Positions 56,582 through 64,000 of a stretch of DNA of 64,000 bases are shown piece after piece. Made by a program: the position numbers and the translations under genes. The notes beneath the pieces were generated by a model. It saw only the letters and a program-made list of their open reading frames with translations, ran no database searches and was not told the origin of the DNA. Origin of the DNA: Skermania piniformis (GTDB taxonomy: Bacteria > Actinomycetota > Actinomycetes > Mycobacteriales > Mycobacteriaceae); NCBI RefSeq assembly GCF_019285775.1, contig NZ_CP079105.1:4162603-4226602 (forward strand). The letters run 5' to 3'. Position 1 is the stretch's first letter. Each line of letters starts with the position of its first letter.

Positions 56582-57760
56582 ATGCACCGTCTCCGTTTCG
56601 GCGATCACGGTTCGGCAGTTGCAGAAGTAAGGGGGACGTTGGCCGGTCTGGGTTTTCTCTACGACGAGCAGACCGGCGACACGCATTGGATCGACACCGA
56701 TGCGCGGTTCGACCTGAATCTGGACAGTGCCGTACGCGCCTTCCAACAGCAGCGGGGCCTCCTGGTCGACGGTGTCGTCGGCCCGGCGACCTATCGCGCG
56801 CTGCGCGAGGCGTCGTATCGACTCGGCGCCCGCACGCTGATCTACCAGCTGTCGGCGCCGCTGTACGGCGACGACGTAGCCACCTTGCAGCGCCGCCTGC
56901 AAGATCTCGGCTTCTACCTGGATCGGGTCGACGGATACTTCGGTTCCCGTACCCACGATGCATTGTCCGCCTTTCAGCGGGAGATCGGCCTGGCCGCGGA
57001 CGGAATCTGTGGGCCGGCCACCTTGCACTCCCTGGATCTGCTCGGATCTCGGGTCACCGGTGGCAACCCGCACAAGATCAGCGAAGAAGAGGTTGTGCAC
57101 CAATCCGGCCCCCAGCTGACCGGTAAACGTATCGTCATCGATCCTGGTCTCGGCGGACCGGATCGGGGTCATTCCGTGCCGACCGAGTTCGGCGACGTCT
57201 ACGAGTCCGAGATCCTCTGGGACCTTGCCAGCCGCCTGGAAGGACGAATGGCGGCGACTGGGATGGAGACCTTCCTGGCGCGGCCGTGGGGGGCCAATCC
57301 GACCGATGCGGTACGCGCCGAGACGTCCAATGCCTTCGATGCGGATCTGATGATCTCGTTGCGCTGTGCCACCAACGCCAGTTCCGCCGCAAATGGGGTG
57401 GCCACGTTCCATTTCGGCAACTCGCACGGATCCGCATCGATGATCGGTCAGGTGCTCGCCGGTTTCATCCGACGTGAGGTAGTTGCACGAACTCAGTTGC
57501 AAGATTGCCGAACTCACGCACGCACCTGGGATCTGTTACGGCTCACCAAAATGCCCACGGTGCAGATCGACGTCGGCTATCTGACAAATCGGTACGACGC
57601 GTCCGTGCTGACCAACCCTCGGTTCCGCGACATCATCGCCGAGGCAGTACTGGTATCGGTGAAGCGGCTCTATCTGCTCGGCCAAGATGACCAGCCCACA
57701 GGGACGTATACGTTTGCCGAGTTGCTCGCCGAGGAGCTTTCCTCTGCCGACCGCGGATAA
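56582..57760 (+). CDS. cwlM: CwlM-type amidase-fold regulator of peptidoglycan synthesis
   Basis: A 392-residue protein with two peptidoglycan-binding modules (MHRLRFGDHGSAVAEVRGTLAGLGFLYDE...AVRAFQQQRGLLVDGVVGPATYRAL and YGDDVATLQRRLQDLGFYLDRVDGYFG...AFQREIGLAADGICGPATL) and an amidase_3 domain. The usual zinc motif DPGHGG reads DPGLGG, so one metal-binding His is lost, as in M. tuberculosis CwlM (Rv3915), which is not an effective hydrolase but activates MurA when phosphorylated and contacts MurJ. It is cytosolic (no signal). The 139 bp before it contain no gene. Confidence 0.93.
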   Translation: MHRLRFGDHGSAVAEVRGTLAGLGFLYDEQTGDTHWIDTDARFDLNLDSAVRAFQQQRGLLVDGVVGPATYRALREASYRLGARTLIYQLSAPLYGDDVATLQRRLQDLGFYLDRVDGYFGSRTHDALSAFQREIGLAADGICGPATLHSLDLLGSRVTGGNPHKISEEEVVHQSGPQLTGKRIVIDPGLGGPDRGHSVPTEFGDVYESEILWDLASRLEGRMAATGMETFLARPWGANPTDAVRAETSNAFDADLMISLRCATNASSAANGVATFHFGNSHGSASMIGQVLAGFIRREVVARTQLQDCRTHARTWDLLRLTKMPTVQIDVGYLTNRYDASVLTNPRFRDIIAEAVLVSVKRLYLLGQDDQPTGTYTFAELLAEELSSADRG

Positions 57761-57767
57761 TTAGTTC

Positions 57768-58475
57768 TCAGCAGGTGACCGCCAGCGCGGCGCGCTCGCG
57801 CTCCGCGACGATGGCGGCCGCAGCGAGGAGCTGATCGAGCGCGCGCTCGACGTCTTCTTTCCAGCCGTGGTCGGTGTTCAGCTCCAGCCGCAAGCGAGGG
57901 AATCGTGCATGCGGTGCGACCACCTCGAAACCGACCTCGGTAAGAAAGTCGGCCTGGATCATGCAGGTCTCGGGCGAACACTCCCGGGCAGCAGTCGCAA
58001 ACGGGATGTTCGACATTCGGGAGCCGTCGCCGTCCGATCCGAGGCCGCCGTCCGGCCGGATGCCGAACGCCTCGAGCGCACGCACACCGCGACGGATCAG
58101 GTCCGCGACAACCGCATGAATCAACTGGGTACCGAGCTCGTTGCTATCGGTGACACCTTCGGTTCTCAGCGTGGTGAGCAGCACCGCATCGGCGCTGACC
58201 GGCGATGTCGGAAACAAGCCGGATCGCGGTACAGCGCTGGGCGGAGCGTACAGCGCGCAACCTGCCGGTTGATCGCCGAGCGTCGCAACTTGCCCGCACG
58301 AACCCCACTCGAGCATGACCGTGGACAACCAGGCTTCCTTCTCGAACTGCGGATCGCTCACCACGCCTGATCCCCAGGAGATCGCCGGATCGATCTCCCA
58401 GAAAACGCATCGCCGGGCATGAGCGGGTAGTCGGTCCAGGCTGTCGAGAGTCAGTCTGGAAACAGTGGTCAGCAC
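57768..58475 (-). CDS. GNAT-family acetyltransferase (Rv3916c-like)
   Basis: A 235-residue protein matching the gene that lies between cwlM and parB in mycobacteria. It has a SRLTLDSLDRLPAHARRCVFWEIDP start, an acetyl-CoA-type loop region around LLTTLRTEGVTDSNELGTQLIHAVVADLIRRGVRALEAFG and a C-terminal strand-helix pair. Substrate unknown. GTG start; it converges on cwlM with a 7 bp gap. Confidence 0.8.
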   Translation of the reverse strand: MLTTVSRLTLDSLDRLPAHARRCVFWEIDPAISWGSGVVSDPQFEKEAWLSTVMLEWGSCGQVATLGDQPAGCALYAPPSAVPRSGLFPTSPVSADAVLLTTLRTEGVTDSNELGTQLIHAVVADLIRRGVRALEAFGIRPDGGLGSDGDGSRMSNIPFATAARECSPETCMIQADFLTEVGFEVVAPHARFPRLRLELNTDHGWKEDVERALDQLLAAAAIVAERERAALAVTC

Positions 58476-58501
58476 CGGGCTACGTCATCTGGCACGACGT
58501 G

Positions 58502-58552
58502 GTCATTTCGCCGTGCCGTCATTTCACGTCGTGTCATTTCACGTCGTGTCAC
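58502..58552. repeat. 15-bp tandem repeat between the GNAT gene and parB
   Basis: GTCATTTCACGTCGT occurs twice in direct succession (58518-58547), with a diverged copy before and the first five bases of another after it. The unit contains TTTCACGT, half of a parS-like sequence, but no full palindrome. It fills part of the 118 bp gap upstream of the GNAT gene. Confidence 0.85.
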
Positions 58553-58593
58553 TGTGACGAAAGCGACGAAGGTCCATACTCCTGGGTCGGCGG

Positions 58594-59625
58594 TCATGAT
58601 TCTTTCGACTCACGCTCCATCAGAGCGACGATTCGCTGCAGATCATCTACCGATCCGAACTCCACGACGATACGTCCCTTTCGCTTTCCTAAACTTACCG
58701 TGACCCGGGTATCGAAAGAATCCGACAAGCGTTCTGCGACATCTTGCAGGCCCGGCATCTGTATTTGCCGACGGCGGGGTGGCGGGGTGGCCGCATCATC
58801 CCGATTGGCGAGCGTCACCGCCTCTTCGGTAGCCCGCACCGAGAGGCCTTCTGCGACGATTCTGGCCGCGAGCGCTTCCTGCGCGTCCGAACCAGCGTCG
58901 AGGGACAGGAGCGCACGAGCGTGGCCGGCGGAAAGCACGCCTGCCGCGACGCGTCGCTGAACCGGAATAGGAAGCTTGAGCAGCCGGATCATATTGGTGA
59001 TCACCGGCCGCGATCGACCTAATCGAATCGCCAACTCTTCGTGGGTGACATCGAACTCTTCGAGCAGCTGCTGATAGGCGGCCGCTTCCTCGAGCGGATT
59101 GAGTTGGGCACGATGGATATTCTCCAGCAACGCGTCGCGCAGCAGTGAGTCATCCGCGGTCTCTCGGACGATGGCCGGAATCGTCGCCAAGCCGGCCTGT
59201 TGGGCAGCGCGCCACCGACGCTCTCCCATGATCAGCTGATACGCGTCCGTGCCCGTTTTCCGCACCACGATCGGCTGCATGAGGCCGAACTCACGGATCG
59301 AGTGCACCAGCTCGGCCAGCGCCTCTTCATCGAAGACCTGGCGTGGCTGCCGTGGGTTCGGTGAGATCTGCGCGGGCGGGATTTCCCGGTAGACGGCGCC
59401 GGCCTCGGTGACACTCTCGGCTGTTTCGGCCGATGTTTCACGTGGAACAGTTCTCTGCGGAACGGTGCTTTGCGCGGCGGCCGCTGCCATCGCCGCCGCC
59501 GACCGCTCCACCCCGATGATCACGTCCGCCGCCGCGTTACCGAGTCCGTGACCACTATCCGCCGGCCCGGACGGAATCAGGGCCGCCAGGCCTCGTCCCA
59601 GTCCGCCTTTACGCGACTGACTCAT
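58594..59625 (-). CDS. parB: Chromosome-partitioning protein ParB
   Basis: The 343-residue protein has the N-terminal CTPase domain ([39 protein letters not shown], then [12 protein letters not shown] and [24 protein letters not shown]), the central helix-turn-helix that reads parS ([23 protein letters not shown]) and a C-terminal dimer domain ending [10 protein letters not shown]. An Ala/Thr-rich insert of about 50 residues follows the start. Its ATG overlaps the parA stop. A parS site lies inside its own coding sequence. Confidence 0.97.
   Translation of the reverse strand: MSQSRKGGLGRGLAALIPSGPADSGHGLGNAAADVIIGVERSAAAMAAAAAQSTVPQRTVPRETSAETAESVTEAGAVYREIPPAQISPNPRQPRQVFDEEALAELVHSIREFGLMQPIVVRKTGTDAYQLIMGERRWRAAQQAGLATIPAIVRETADDSLLRDALLENIHRAQLNPLEEAAAYQQLLEEFDVTHEELAIRLGRSRPVITNMIRLLKLPIPVQRRVAAGVLSAGHARALLSLDAGSDAQEALAARIVAEGLSVRATEEAVTLANRDDAATPPPRRRQIQMPGLQDVAERLSDSFDTRVTVSLGKRKGRIVVEFGSVDDLQRIVALMERESKES
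59434..59449. other. parS centromere site (within parB)
   Basis: TGTTTCACGTGGAACA, a 16-bp near-palindrome that equals the actinobacterial parS consensus except for one base in the right arm. It encodes the VPRET part of the ParB N-terminus in the reverse frame. ParB should nucleate and spread from here. Confidence 0.9.
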
Positions 59626-60599
59626 CGACCGGATCCAACCGGATCACCGGGGGAGCGAACAACCAGCTCACGTCCGGCATCCAGGTAACTCATCGCGCCC
59701 CGCGAACCCGGGTCGTAGTCCAGCACCGTCATCCCGTACCCCGGCGCCTCGGAGACCTTGACGCTGCGTGGAATGACCGCCTTGAGCACTGCGTCACCGA
59801 AGTGGGTACGCACCTCATCCGCCACCTGGTCGGCCAGCTTCGTGCGCCCGTCGTACATGGTCAACAAGACGGTCGAAACGTGCAAAGCAGGATTGAGGTG
59901 AGCCTGGACCAGGGCGATATTGCGAAGCAGCTGCCCGACCCCCTCCAAGGCGTAGTACTCGCACTGGATCGGAATCAGCACCTCTTCCGCTGCGACCAAC
60001 GCGTTCACGGTCAGCAGGCCGAGCGACGGGGGACAGTCGATCATCACGAAATCGATCTGCAGCTCGTCCAACACCGAGTCGTTCAACGCCGTCTTCAGCC
60101 GGCCCTCCCGGGCCACCATCGACACCAGTTCGATCTCGGCGCCGGCCAGGTCGATCGTCGCCGGAACGCAGTACATCAAGTTGCTATGCGGACTACGTTG
60201 AATAGCGTCCCGGATCTTGATCTCGCCGAGCAACAATTCGTACGTCGACGGCGTCTCTGCGCGATGATCGACCCCGAGCGCCGTGCTCGCGTTACCCTGC
60301 GGATCGAGGTCGACGACCAACACCGACAGGCCTTGCAGAGCTAGCGCCGCGGCCAGATTCACCGTCGTGGTCGTCTTTCCGACGCCGCCCTTCTGATTGG
60401 CGATGGTCATCACCCGCCGCTTGGTCAACTTCTGCATCCGCACGTCGGTGTTGGCATGGAGTACCTCACTGGCCCGTCGGGCAGCCGCGCCGATCGGTGT
60501 CTCGCTTACGGTGATTCCGGCGAACGGACTTTTGTCGAAGTCCGACTTCCTGCCGGCTCCGTCTACACCATTCGGGGTTTCACGTGAAACACGGTCCAT
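59622..60599 (-). CDS. parA: Chromosome-partitioning ATPase ParA
   Basis: The 325-residue protein has a deviant Walker [10 protein letters not shown] (70-78), [16 protein letters not shown], Walker [18 protein letters not shown] and a C-terminal [18 protein letters not shown] non-conserved N-terminal extension of about 60 residues precedes the ATPase domain. It moves ParB-parS complexes along the nucleoid and interacts with the polar growth machinery in mycolata. ATGA overlap with parB. A parS site covers codons 3-8. Confidence 0.97.
   Translation of the reverse strand: MDRVSRETPNGVDGAGRKSDFDKSPFAGITVSETPIGAAARRASEVLHANTDVRMQKLTKRRVMTIANQKGGVGKTTTTVNLAAALALQGLSVLVVDLDPQGNASTALGVDHRAETPSTYELLLGEIKIRDAIQRSPHSNLMYCVPATIDLAGAEIELVSMVAREGRLKTALNDSVLDELQIDFVMIDCPPSLGLLTVNALVAAEEVLIPIQCEYYALEGVGQLLRNIALVQAHLNPALHVSTVLLTMYDGRTKLADQVADEVRTHFGDAVLKAVIPRSVKVSEAPGYGMTVLDYDPGSRGAMSYLDAGRELVVRSPGDPVGSGR
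60576..60591. other. parS centromere site (at the parA start)
   Basis: GGTTTCACGTGAAACA, a 14-bp perfect palindrome GTTTCACGTGAAAC with one outer mismatch to the 16-bp consensus. It codes for RVSRET near the ParA N-terminus, so ParB binding here could also affect parAB transcription. Confidence 0.92.
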
Positions 60600-60647
60600 C
60601 GACGACTGCTCCTTACTCAGATCTATACGAACAGGCGACCGACGGAG

Positions 60648-61358
60648 TCAGCGCCGGCGAGAATCTCGGACACGTCGCTCGACCTTCACGACCGTGGTCG
60701 GAGTCGCCAGAAGATCGGTGCCGCATTCGACAACCTCTACTTTGCCAGCCCGAGCCCGTTGGAGGGAAGTCGTCTCCCGCGCCAGCTCGTCCCTCGCCGA
60801 CGATCCTTTTATCGCCAGCATCCGACCACCCTCACGAAGCAATGGAAGCGACCAACTGGCGAGCTTTCCCAGCGGCGCTACCGCCCGCGAGACCGCGGCG
60901 TCCGCACCGGTCAGCTCCGAGACGACGGTCGGGTCTTCCGCCCGACCGCGGACGACCCGAACGGTCAGGTCGGCTTCCGCTATGAACTCGGTCAAGAACG
61001 TCGTGCGCCGCAGTGACGGCTCCAGCAACGTGATCCGAAGGTCGGGCCGCGCCAGGGCGAGCGGCAGCCCGGGCAGGCCGGCTCCCGAGCCCACGTCGAT
61101 TACCGTCTCGCCCTCATCCAGTACCTCACCCAGCACGGCGCAGTTCAGCAAGTGCCGGTCCCACAGTCTCGATATCTCGCGCGGTCCGATCAGGCCGCGC
61201 TCCACGCCGACCCCGGCCAATGCATCGTGATACCGCTCGGCCAGGTCGATCCGGTCACCGAAGACCTGAGCCGCTGCCGCTGGTATCGACGTTCGCGGCG
61301 CACCTGCCGACACGTTGATCCCGACGTCGGTCGTCACCTCGTGTTCCACGTGAAACAT
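60648..61358 (-). CDS. rsmG: 16S rRNA (guanine527-N7)-methyltransferase RsmG
   Basis: A 236-residue SAM-dependent methyltransferase with [45 protein letters not shown], motif [31 protein letters not shown], and [21 protein letters not shown]. It methylates G527 of 16S rRNA; loss gives low-level streptomycin resistance in other bacteria. The ATG at 61358 is followed by FHVEHE, codons that form part of a parS site. jag and yidC, which usually lie upstream on this strand, are not found in the remaining sequence. Confidence 0.95.
   Translation of the reverse strand: MFHVEHEVTTDVGINVSAGAPRTSIPAAAAQVFGDRIDLAERYHDALAGVGVERGLIGPREISRLWDRHLLNCAVLGEVLDEGETVIDVGSGAGLPGLPLALARPDLRITLLEPSLRRTTFLTEFIAEADLTVRVVRGRAEDPTVVSELTGADAAVSRAVAPLGKLASWSLPLLREGGRMLAIKGSSARDELARETTSLQRARAGKVEVVECGTDLLATPTTVVKVERRVRDSRRR
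61342..61357. other. parS centromere site (at the rsmG start)
   Basis: TGTTCCACGTGAAACA, one mismatch from a perfect 16-bp palindrome. It starts directly at the second base of the rsmG initiation codon and encodes the FHVEH residues. Confidence 0.92.
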
Positions 61359-61511
61359 CCCCTGTTCCGTCGAACCGCCGCCGACGTACCGACATTGTCC
61401 CAATCCGCTACCAACCCACACCGTCGGCCCGAGCTCGAACCACGCATCGACCGGGCTCCACGGCTGGTTCGCGGGTGTCACCCGAGTTCGGACGTTCGAT
61501 GCCGTCGGGTC

Positions 61512-61945
61512 CTACTGATCTGGCTCATGCCGATCAACGGTGTCGTCGTAATCTGAAGCCGCCGATCTCCAGGTGTGTCGGGCAAGCGGACCAAGGACAC
61601 CGCGGAGTTCCGAGGAGCAGGCTGCGCGTCTGGTGATCGAGACCGCTCGCCCGGTCGCGACCGCGAGTGCCCAGGCGATCCGGGCCCCCACGTGCTGCAC
61701 GATGATCGCCGCCAACGCCTCACGCGGCGACAGCCCCTCGATCGGCCGCCTTGGTGTCTTGGCGCCACACGTGACCGCAGCCGGTGCAGCGGTACCGGGC
61801 GAATGGTGAGACCGAGCAGCGCAGGCACCGGTCGTCCGGTTCCACGAGCCGACAGGCCAGCACGGCACGGTCGAGTTCGACGTGCTGACCAAACACATCG
61901 AGACCGAGCTCGTCCGGTGTCGACGACGCTTGAAAACGACGCCAT
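61512..61945 (-). pseudogene. Degenerate ISL3-family transposase
   Basis: One minus-strand frame reads DELGLDVFGQHVELDRAVLACRLVEP and, after a gap, RYRCTGCGHVWRQDTKAA: the N-terminal region and zinc ribbon of an ISL3 transposase. A second frame continues with LSPREALAAIIVQHVGARIAWALAVATGRAV and VLGPLARHTWRS, resembling the helix-turn-helix and start of the catalytic core. The pieces are joined with deletions and frameshifts and the rest of the transposase is absent. It fills the space upstream of rsmG. Confidence 0.72.
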
Positions 61946-61985
61946 GGCGACGGTCTAAACGAGACCACCCAGACAGATTGGATGG

Positions 61986-63030
61986 GTGATCTCTGTGGAG
62001 GATTGGGCTCTGATTCGGCGGCTGGTCGCGGATGGTGTTCCGCAGTGTCGGGTCGCGCGGGACTTGGGCGTCGGGCGAGCGACGGTGGCGCGGGCGGTGC
62101 CTCGGGTGGGCCGCCGACGTACGAGCGGGCAGCGGTGTCGACGTCGTTCACCCGCGTTCGAACCCGCGGTGCGGCAGTTGCTTGCGAAGACGCCGGACGT
62201 GCCGGCCACAGTGCTCGCCGAGCGGGTCGGGTGGACCGGGTCGATCAGCTGGTTCCGTGACAACGTCCGGCGGCTGCGGCCTGAGCACCGGCCGATCGAC
62301 CCAGCGGATCGGTTGGGTGGCTGCCGGGTGACGCGGCGCAGTGCGACTTGTGGTTTCCTCCGCGCAAGATCCTGCTCGGACGGCACGAGGACGTTGCTGC
62401 CGGTTCTGGTGGGATCACCGCCGCGCACTCCCGCTTCATGGTCGGGCGGATGATCCCGACCCGCCACACCGTCGACCTGCTGCCGGGGATGTGGATGCTG
62501 CTGCAGTCGCTGGGGCGGGTGCCGAGACGGGGCAAGCGGCATGCAGAAGGGGTCGGCGCGTTCACCGGCACCCCGGCCACCACCTTGATCCGGTTGAAGC
62601 CGTACGACCCCGAATCGAAGGGTGTGGTCGAACGCCGAACGGATACTTCGAGACCTCCTTCATGCCCGGCCGCTCGTTCGACTCGCCAGCTGACTTCAAC
62701 ACCCAGTTCGCTGGCTGGCTGGCGATCGCGAACGCCCGGATGGTGCGCACGATCAAGGCCCGACCGGTCGACCGGCTCGACGCGGACCGAGCCGCGATGC
62801 TGCCGTCGCCACCGGTGGCACCTGCGGTGGGGTAGGCCAACCGGGCCCGGCTGGGACGCGACTACTACGTCCGCATCGACAGCAGTGACTACGCCGTCGA
62901 CCTCGCCGCGATCGGCCGGTTCGTCGACGTGCACACCGACTTGGCCAGGGTCGAGGTCCGTCACGAAGGCAGGCGCCGACCCCGCCCATGTCGTGACAGC
63001 GAAGGTGCTGCGCGAGCAGTTCCAACTGCC
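61986..63030 (+). pseudogene. istA: IS21 transposase IstA, multiply broken
   Basis: Frame 1 starts normally with MISVEDWALIRRLVADGVP and ATVLAERVGWTGSISWFRDNVRRLRPEHRP. Between about 62100 and 62155, and again near 62330 and 62630, the match moves to other frames (ITAAHSRFMVGRMIPTRHTV, then NGYFETSFMPGRSFDSPADF). A part that would carry a catalytic Asp (WDNE-like, before GKRHAEG) is missing, and a Trp codon has become TAG at 62833. The C-terminal part RLGRDYYVRIDSSDYAVDL is still readable. Confidence 0.88.
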
Positions 63031-63033
63031 CCG

Positions 63034-63601
63034 ATGGCCAACAAGAGCGAAGCCGGCGAGGCACTCGAACAGCTGACCGGTGAGGTCGCCGCCCGCAACT
63101 CATCCGGCACGCAGCTACGGATCCGAGCAGCTGGGTTCGCCGCGAGGAAGACGATCGAGGAGTTCGACTGGGACGTCCAACCCGCGGTCCGGCAGCAGAT
63201 CGCGTCCCTGGCCTCGGGTGGGTTCCTCACCGAAGCCCGCAACATTGTCCTGGGCTCGGTCCGCCCGGAACCGGCAGAACCCACCTCGCGACCGGACTCG
63301 GGATCGCTGCCGCGAACGACGGACATCGCGTGCAGTTCGCAACCGCAACCGGTGGATCACCCGGCTCACCGACGCCCACCGTGCCGGAAGGCTCCCCAAC
63401 GAGCTCTTCCAGTTGGTCAGCGGCCGCTACGAACACGCCTCGCTGATCCTGACGTCCAACCTGCCCTTCAGCGGCTGGGGGCAGCGTCTTCGTCTTCGTC
63501 CACCACGCCGACGTCCTCACTCTGAAGGGCACCAGCTACCGGCTACGCAACCGCGGATCGACACCCTGCCCAGCATCAAGACCCAAGACACGGCAGACTA
63601 A
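63034..63601 (+). pseudogene. istB: IS21 helper ATPase IstB, multiply broken
   Basis: The first frame reads RIRAAGFAARKTIEEFDWDVQPAV and NIVLG. The Walker A region (GTGRTHLATGLGIAAANDGHR) lies in another frame, RLTDAHRAGRLPNELFQLVSGRYEHASLILTSNLPFSGWG in a further one, with the Walker B part deleted, and the end RIDTLPSIKTQDTAD in a last one. At least three frameshifts and a deletion of about 40 codons are needed to explain this. Confidence 0.85.
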
Positions 63602-64000
63602 GCAACACGAACCGGTGGACTCGTTGTCGAGCGTCGGATCGGCCTCGATTTCGAGCGTTGCCGACAAGAGCCCGGGGCGCGAAACCGGCCTGAGCCCGGC
63701 GTGCGCGGCACACTCTTTCGACAGCCTCGTGTTCCACGTGAAACATCTCCTGCTCCGTCTGCCGAGATGGTTCGTAGCTGTCACCGCCCACCTGGACGCG
63801 TAAGCGGCGGACTCCCGATGAACGGTCGTCACCGCGGCTTGCTCGTCCGGCACCTCCCGCGATAGTCGAGAAGCCACGAACTCCTCGCTCGTAAGCCGCT
63901 GCCACAGCGGGTACACCGGTTTGAAATCGGCGAGACCGTCCTTGACCGGGACACCGTTGCCCGTCGATACCGCCCGGTTGGGATGGGTGGGGTAGTCGTT
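63536..64000 (-). CDS. Unidentified partial reading frame at the right edge
   Basis: A frame open from the window edge to 63536 on the minus strand. The first 55 residues in the window (NDYPTHPNRAVSTGNGVPVK, later VYPLWQRLTSEEFVASRLSREVPDEQ) have the third-position GC bias of a real gene, the last part does not and runs across a parS site into the IS21 end. I recognise no family. It may be the 3' end of a gene truncated by insertion and decay; the true C-terminus is uncertain. The 63602-63750 stretch otherwise holds only the parS site. Confidence 0.4.
   Translation of the reverse strand, partial: NDYPTHPNRAVSTGNGVPVKDGLADFKPVYPLWQRLTSEEFVASRLSREVPDEQAAVTTVHRESAAYASRWAVTATNHLGRRSRRCFTWNTRLSKECAAHAGLRPVSRPGLLSATLEIEADPTLDNESTGSCCLVCRVLGLDAGQGVDPRLRSR
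63730..63745. other. parS centromere site (right edge region)
   Basis: TGTTCCACGTGAAACA, identical to the parS at the rsmG start. On the minus strand it is followed by an ATG and MFHVEHE, as in rsmG, although no methyltransferase follows. It lies beyond the IS remnants, 2.4 kb from the rsmG site. Confidence 0.9.

Larger units (their letters stand above)
61986..63601 (+). mobile_element. Decayed IS21-family insertion sequence (istA-istB)
   Basis: Two consecutive transposase pseudogenes in the istA-istB order of IS21 elements run from 61986 to 63601. Both carry several frameshifts and deletions, so the element cannot move by itself. I did not find convincing terminal inverted repeats or a target duplication. 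It directly abuts the ISL3 remnant, giving 2.1 kb of dead insertion sequence between rsmG and the right edge gene. Confidence 0.85.

Noticed and set aside
58518-58547. Repeat units as extra parS sites
   Set aside because: Each unit has only TTTCACGT followed by CGT and lacks the second half (GAAAC), so it does not form the parS palindrome.
63730-63905. A second rsmG gene starting at the right-edge parS
   Set aside because: After MFHVEHE the frame shows no methyltransferase motifs and runs into IS21 sequence.
1-64000. tRNA, rRNA or riboswitch genes
   Set aside because: Reading the intergenic stretches on both strands showed no cloverleaf-like or known riboswitch sequences that I could support; a covariance-model scan would be needed to exclude them.

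Overview
The window is high-GC, densely packed actinobacterial chromosome. It most resembles the mycolic-acid-containing Mycobacteriales (Nocardia, Rhodococcus, Gordonia, Mycobacterium). The strongest reason is the right third, which reproduces a gene order known from Mycobacterium tuberculosis beside the replication origin: pcnA, mutT4, a DUF6049 exporter-like protein, murJ with a pseudokinase tail, sigM and its anti-sigma gene, trxB, trxA, cwlM, a GNAT gene, parB, parA and rsmG. FadE5, FadA2-like thiolase, F420-dependent Fgd and a Ddn-like nitroreductase point the same way. Genus cannot be fixed from the sequence alone.

Layout. 0-1.4 kb: edge of a type I-G (formerly I-U) CRISPR-Cas operon (csb1, start of csb2) running off the left end; no array is visible. 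1.5-8.9 kb: a bacterial cyclooxygenase-like haem protein, divergent from a large ATP-binding LuxR regulator, then a membrane GGDEF-EAL protein. 8.9-18.3 kb: ketosteroid isomerase, VOC protein, thiolase, F420 reductase, a sugar-type ABC importer without its own ATPase, an L,D-transpeptidase, an astacin-like zinc peptidase coupled to a small protein, and small DUF/SRPBCC/MarR genes. 18.4-24.4 kb: an accessory patch with a 1207-residue secreted repeat protein, an IS3 scrap, a putative lipoprotein and a Phd-VapC module with a destroyed toxin. 24.6-31.6 kb: leuS, DoxX-like, SnoaL-like, TetR, fadE5 and a zinc-ribbon thioredoxin. 31.7-34.2 kb: an SdpI-like gene followed by a three-gene, stop-start-overlapping cassette (TIGR04222-type membrane protein with a Gly/Cys tail, DUF692 enzyme, SCO6045-like partner). 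34.2-45.1 kb: nagA, membrane proteins, yqgE, a possible PD-(D/E)XK protein, an MFS exporter, fgd, the modABC molybdate importer with a TOBE/HTH gene, and a DUF2993 protein with an N-terminal pentapeptide repeat. 45.2-61.4 kb: the origin-proximal core. 61.5-64 kb: decayed ISL3 and IS21 elements where jag/yidC would be expected next, and an unidentified partial reading frame.

Functional links. MurJ (lipid II flippase with pseudokinase), CwlM (amidase fold that has lost a metal ligand), SigM/anti-SigM and TrxB/TrxA form the conserved envelope-growth and redox block next to the ParAB partition genes. Four near-perfect parS sites are present, three of them embedded in coding sequence of parB, parA and at the rsmG start. 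The modABC-TOBE cluster would supply molybdate and sense it. The most unusual coherent unit is the TIGR04222/DUF692/SCO6045-like trio: a DUF692 (MbnB-like, iron-dependent cysteine-modifying family) enzyme is translationally coupled to a protein with four cysteines in a poly-glycine tail, which suggests a peptide or surface protein modification system.
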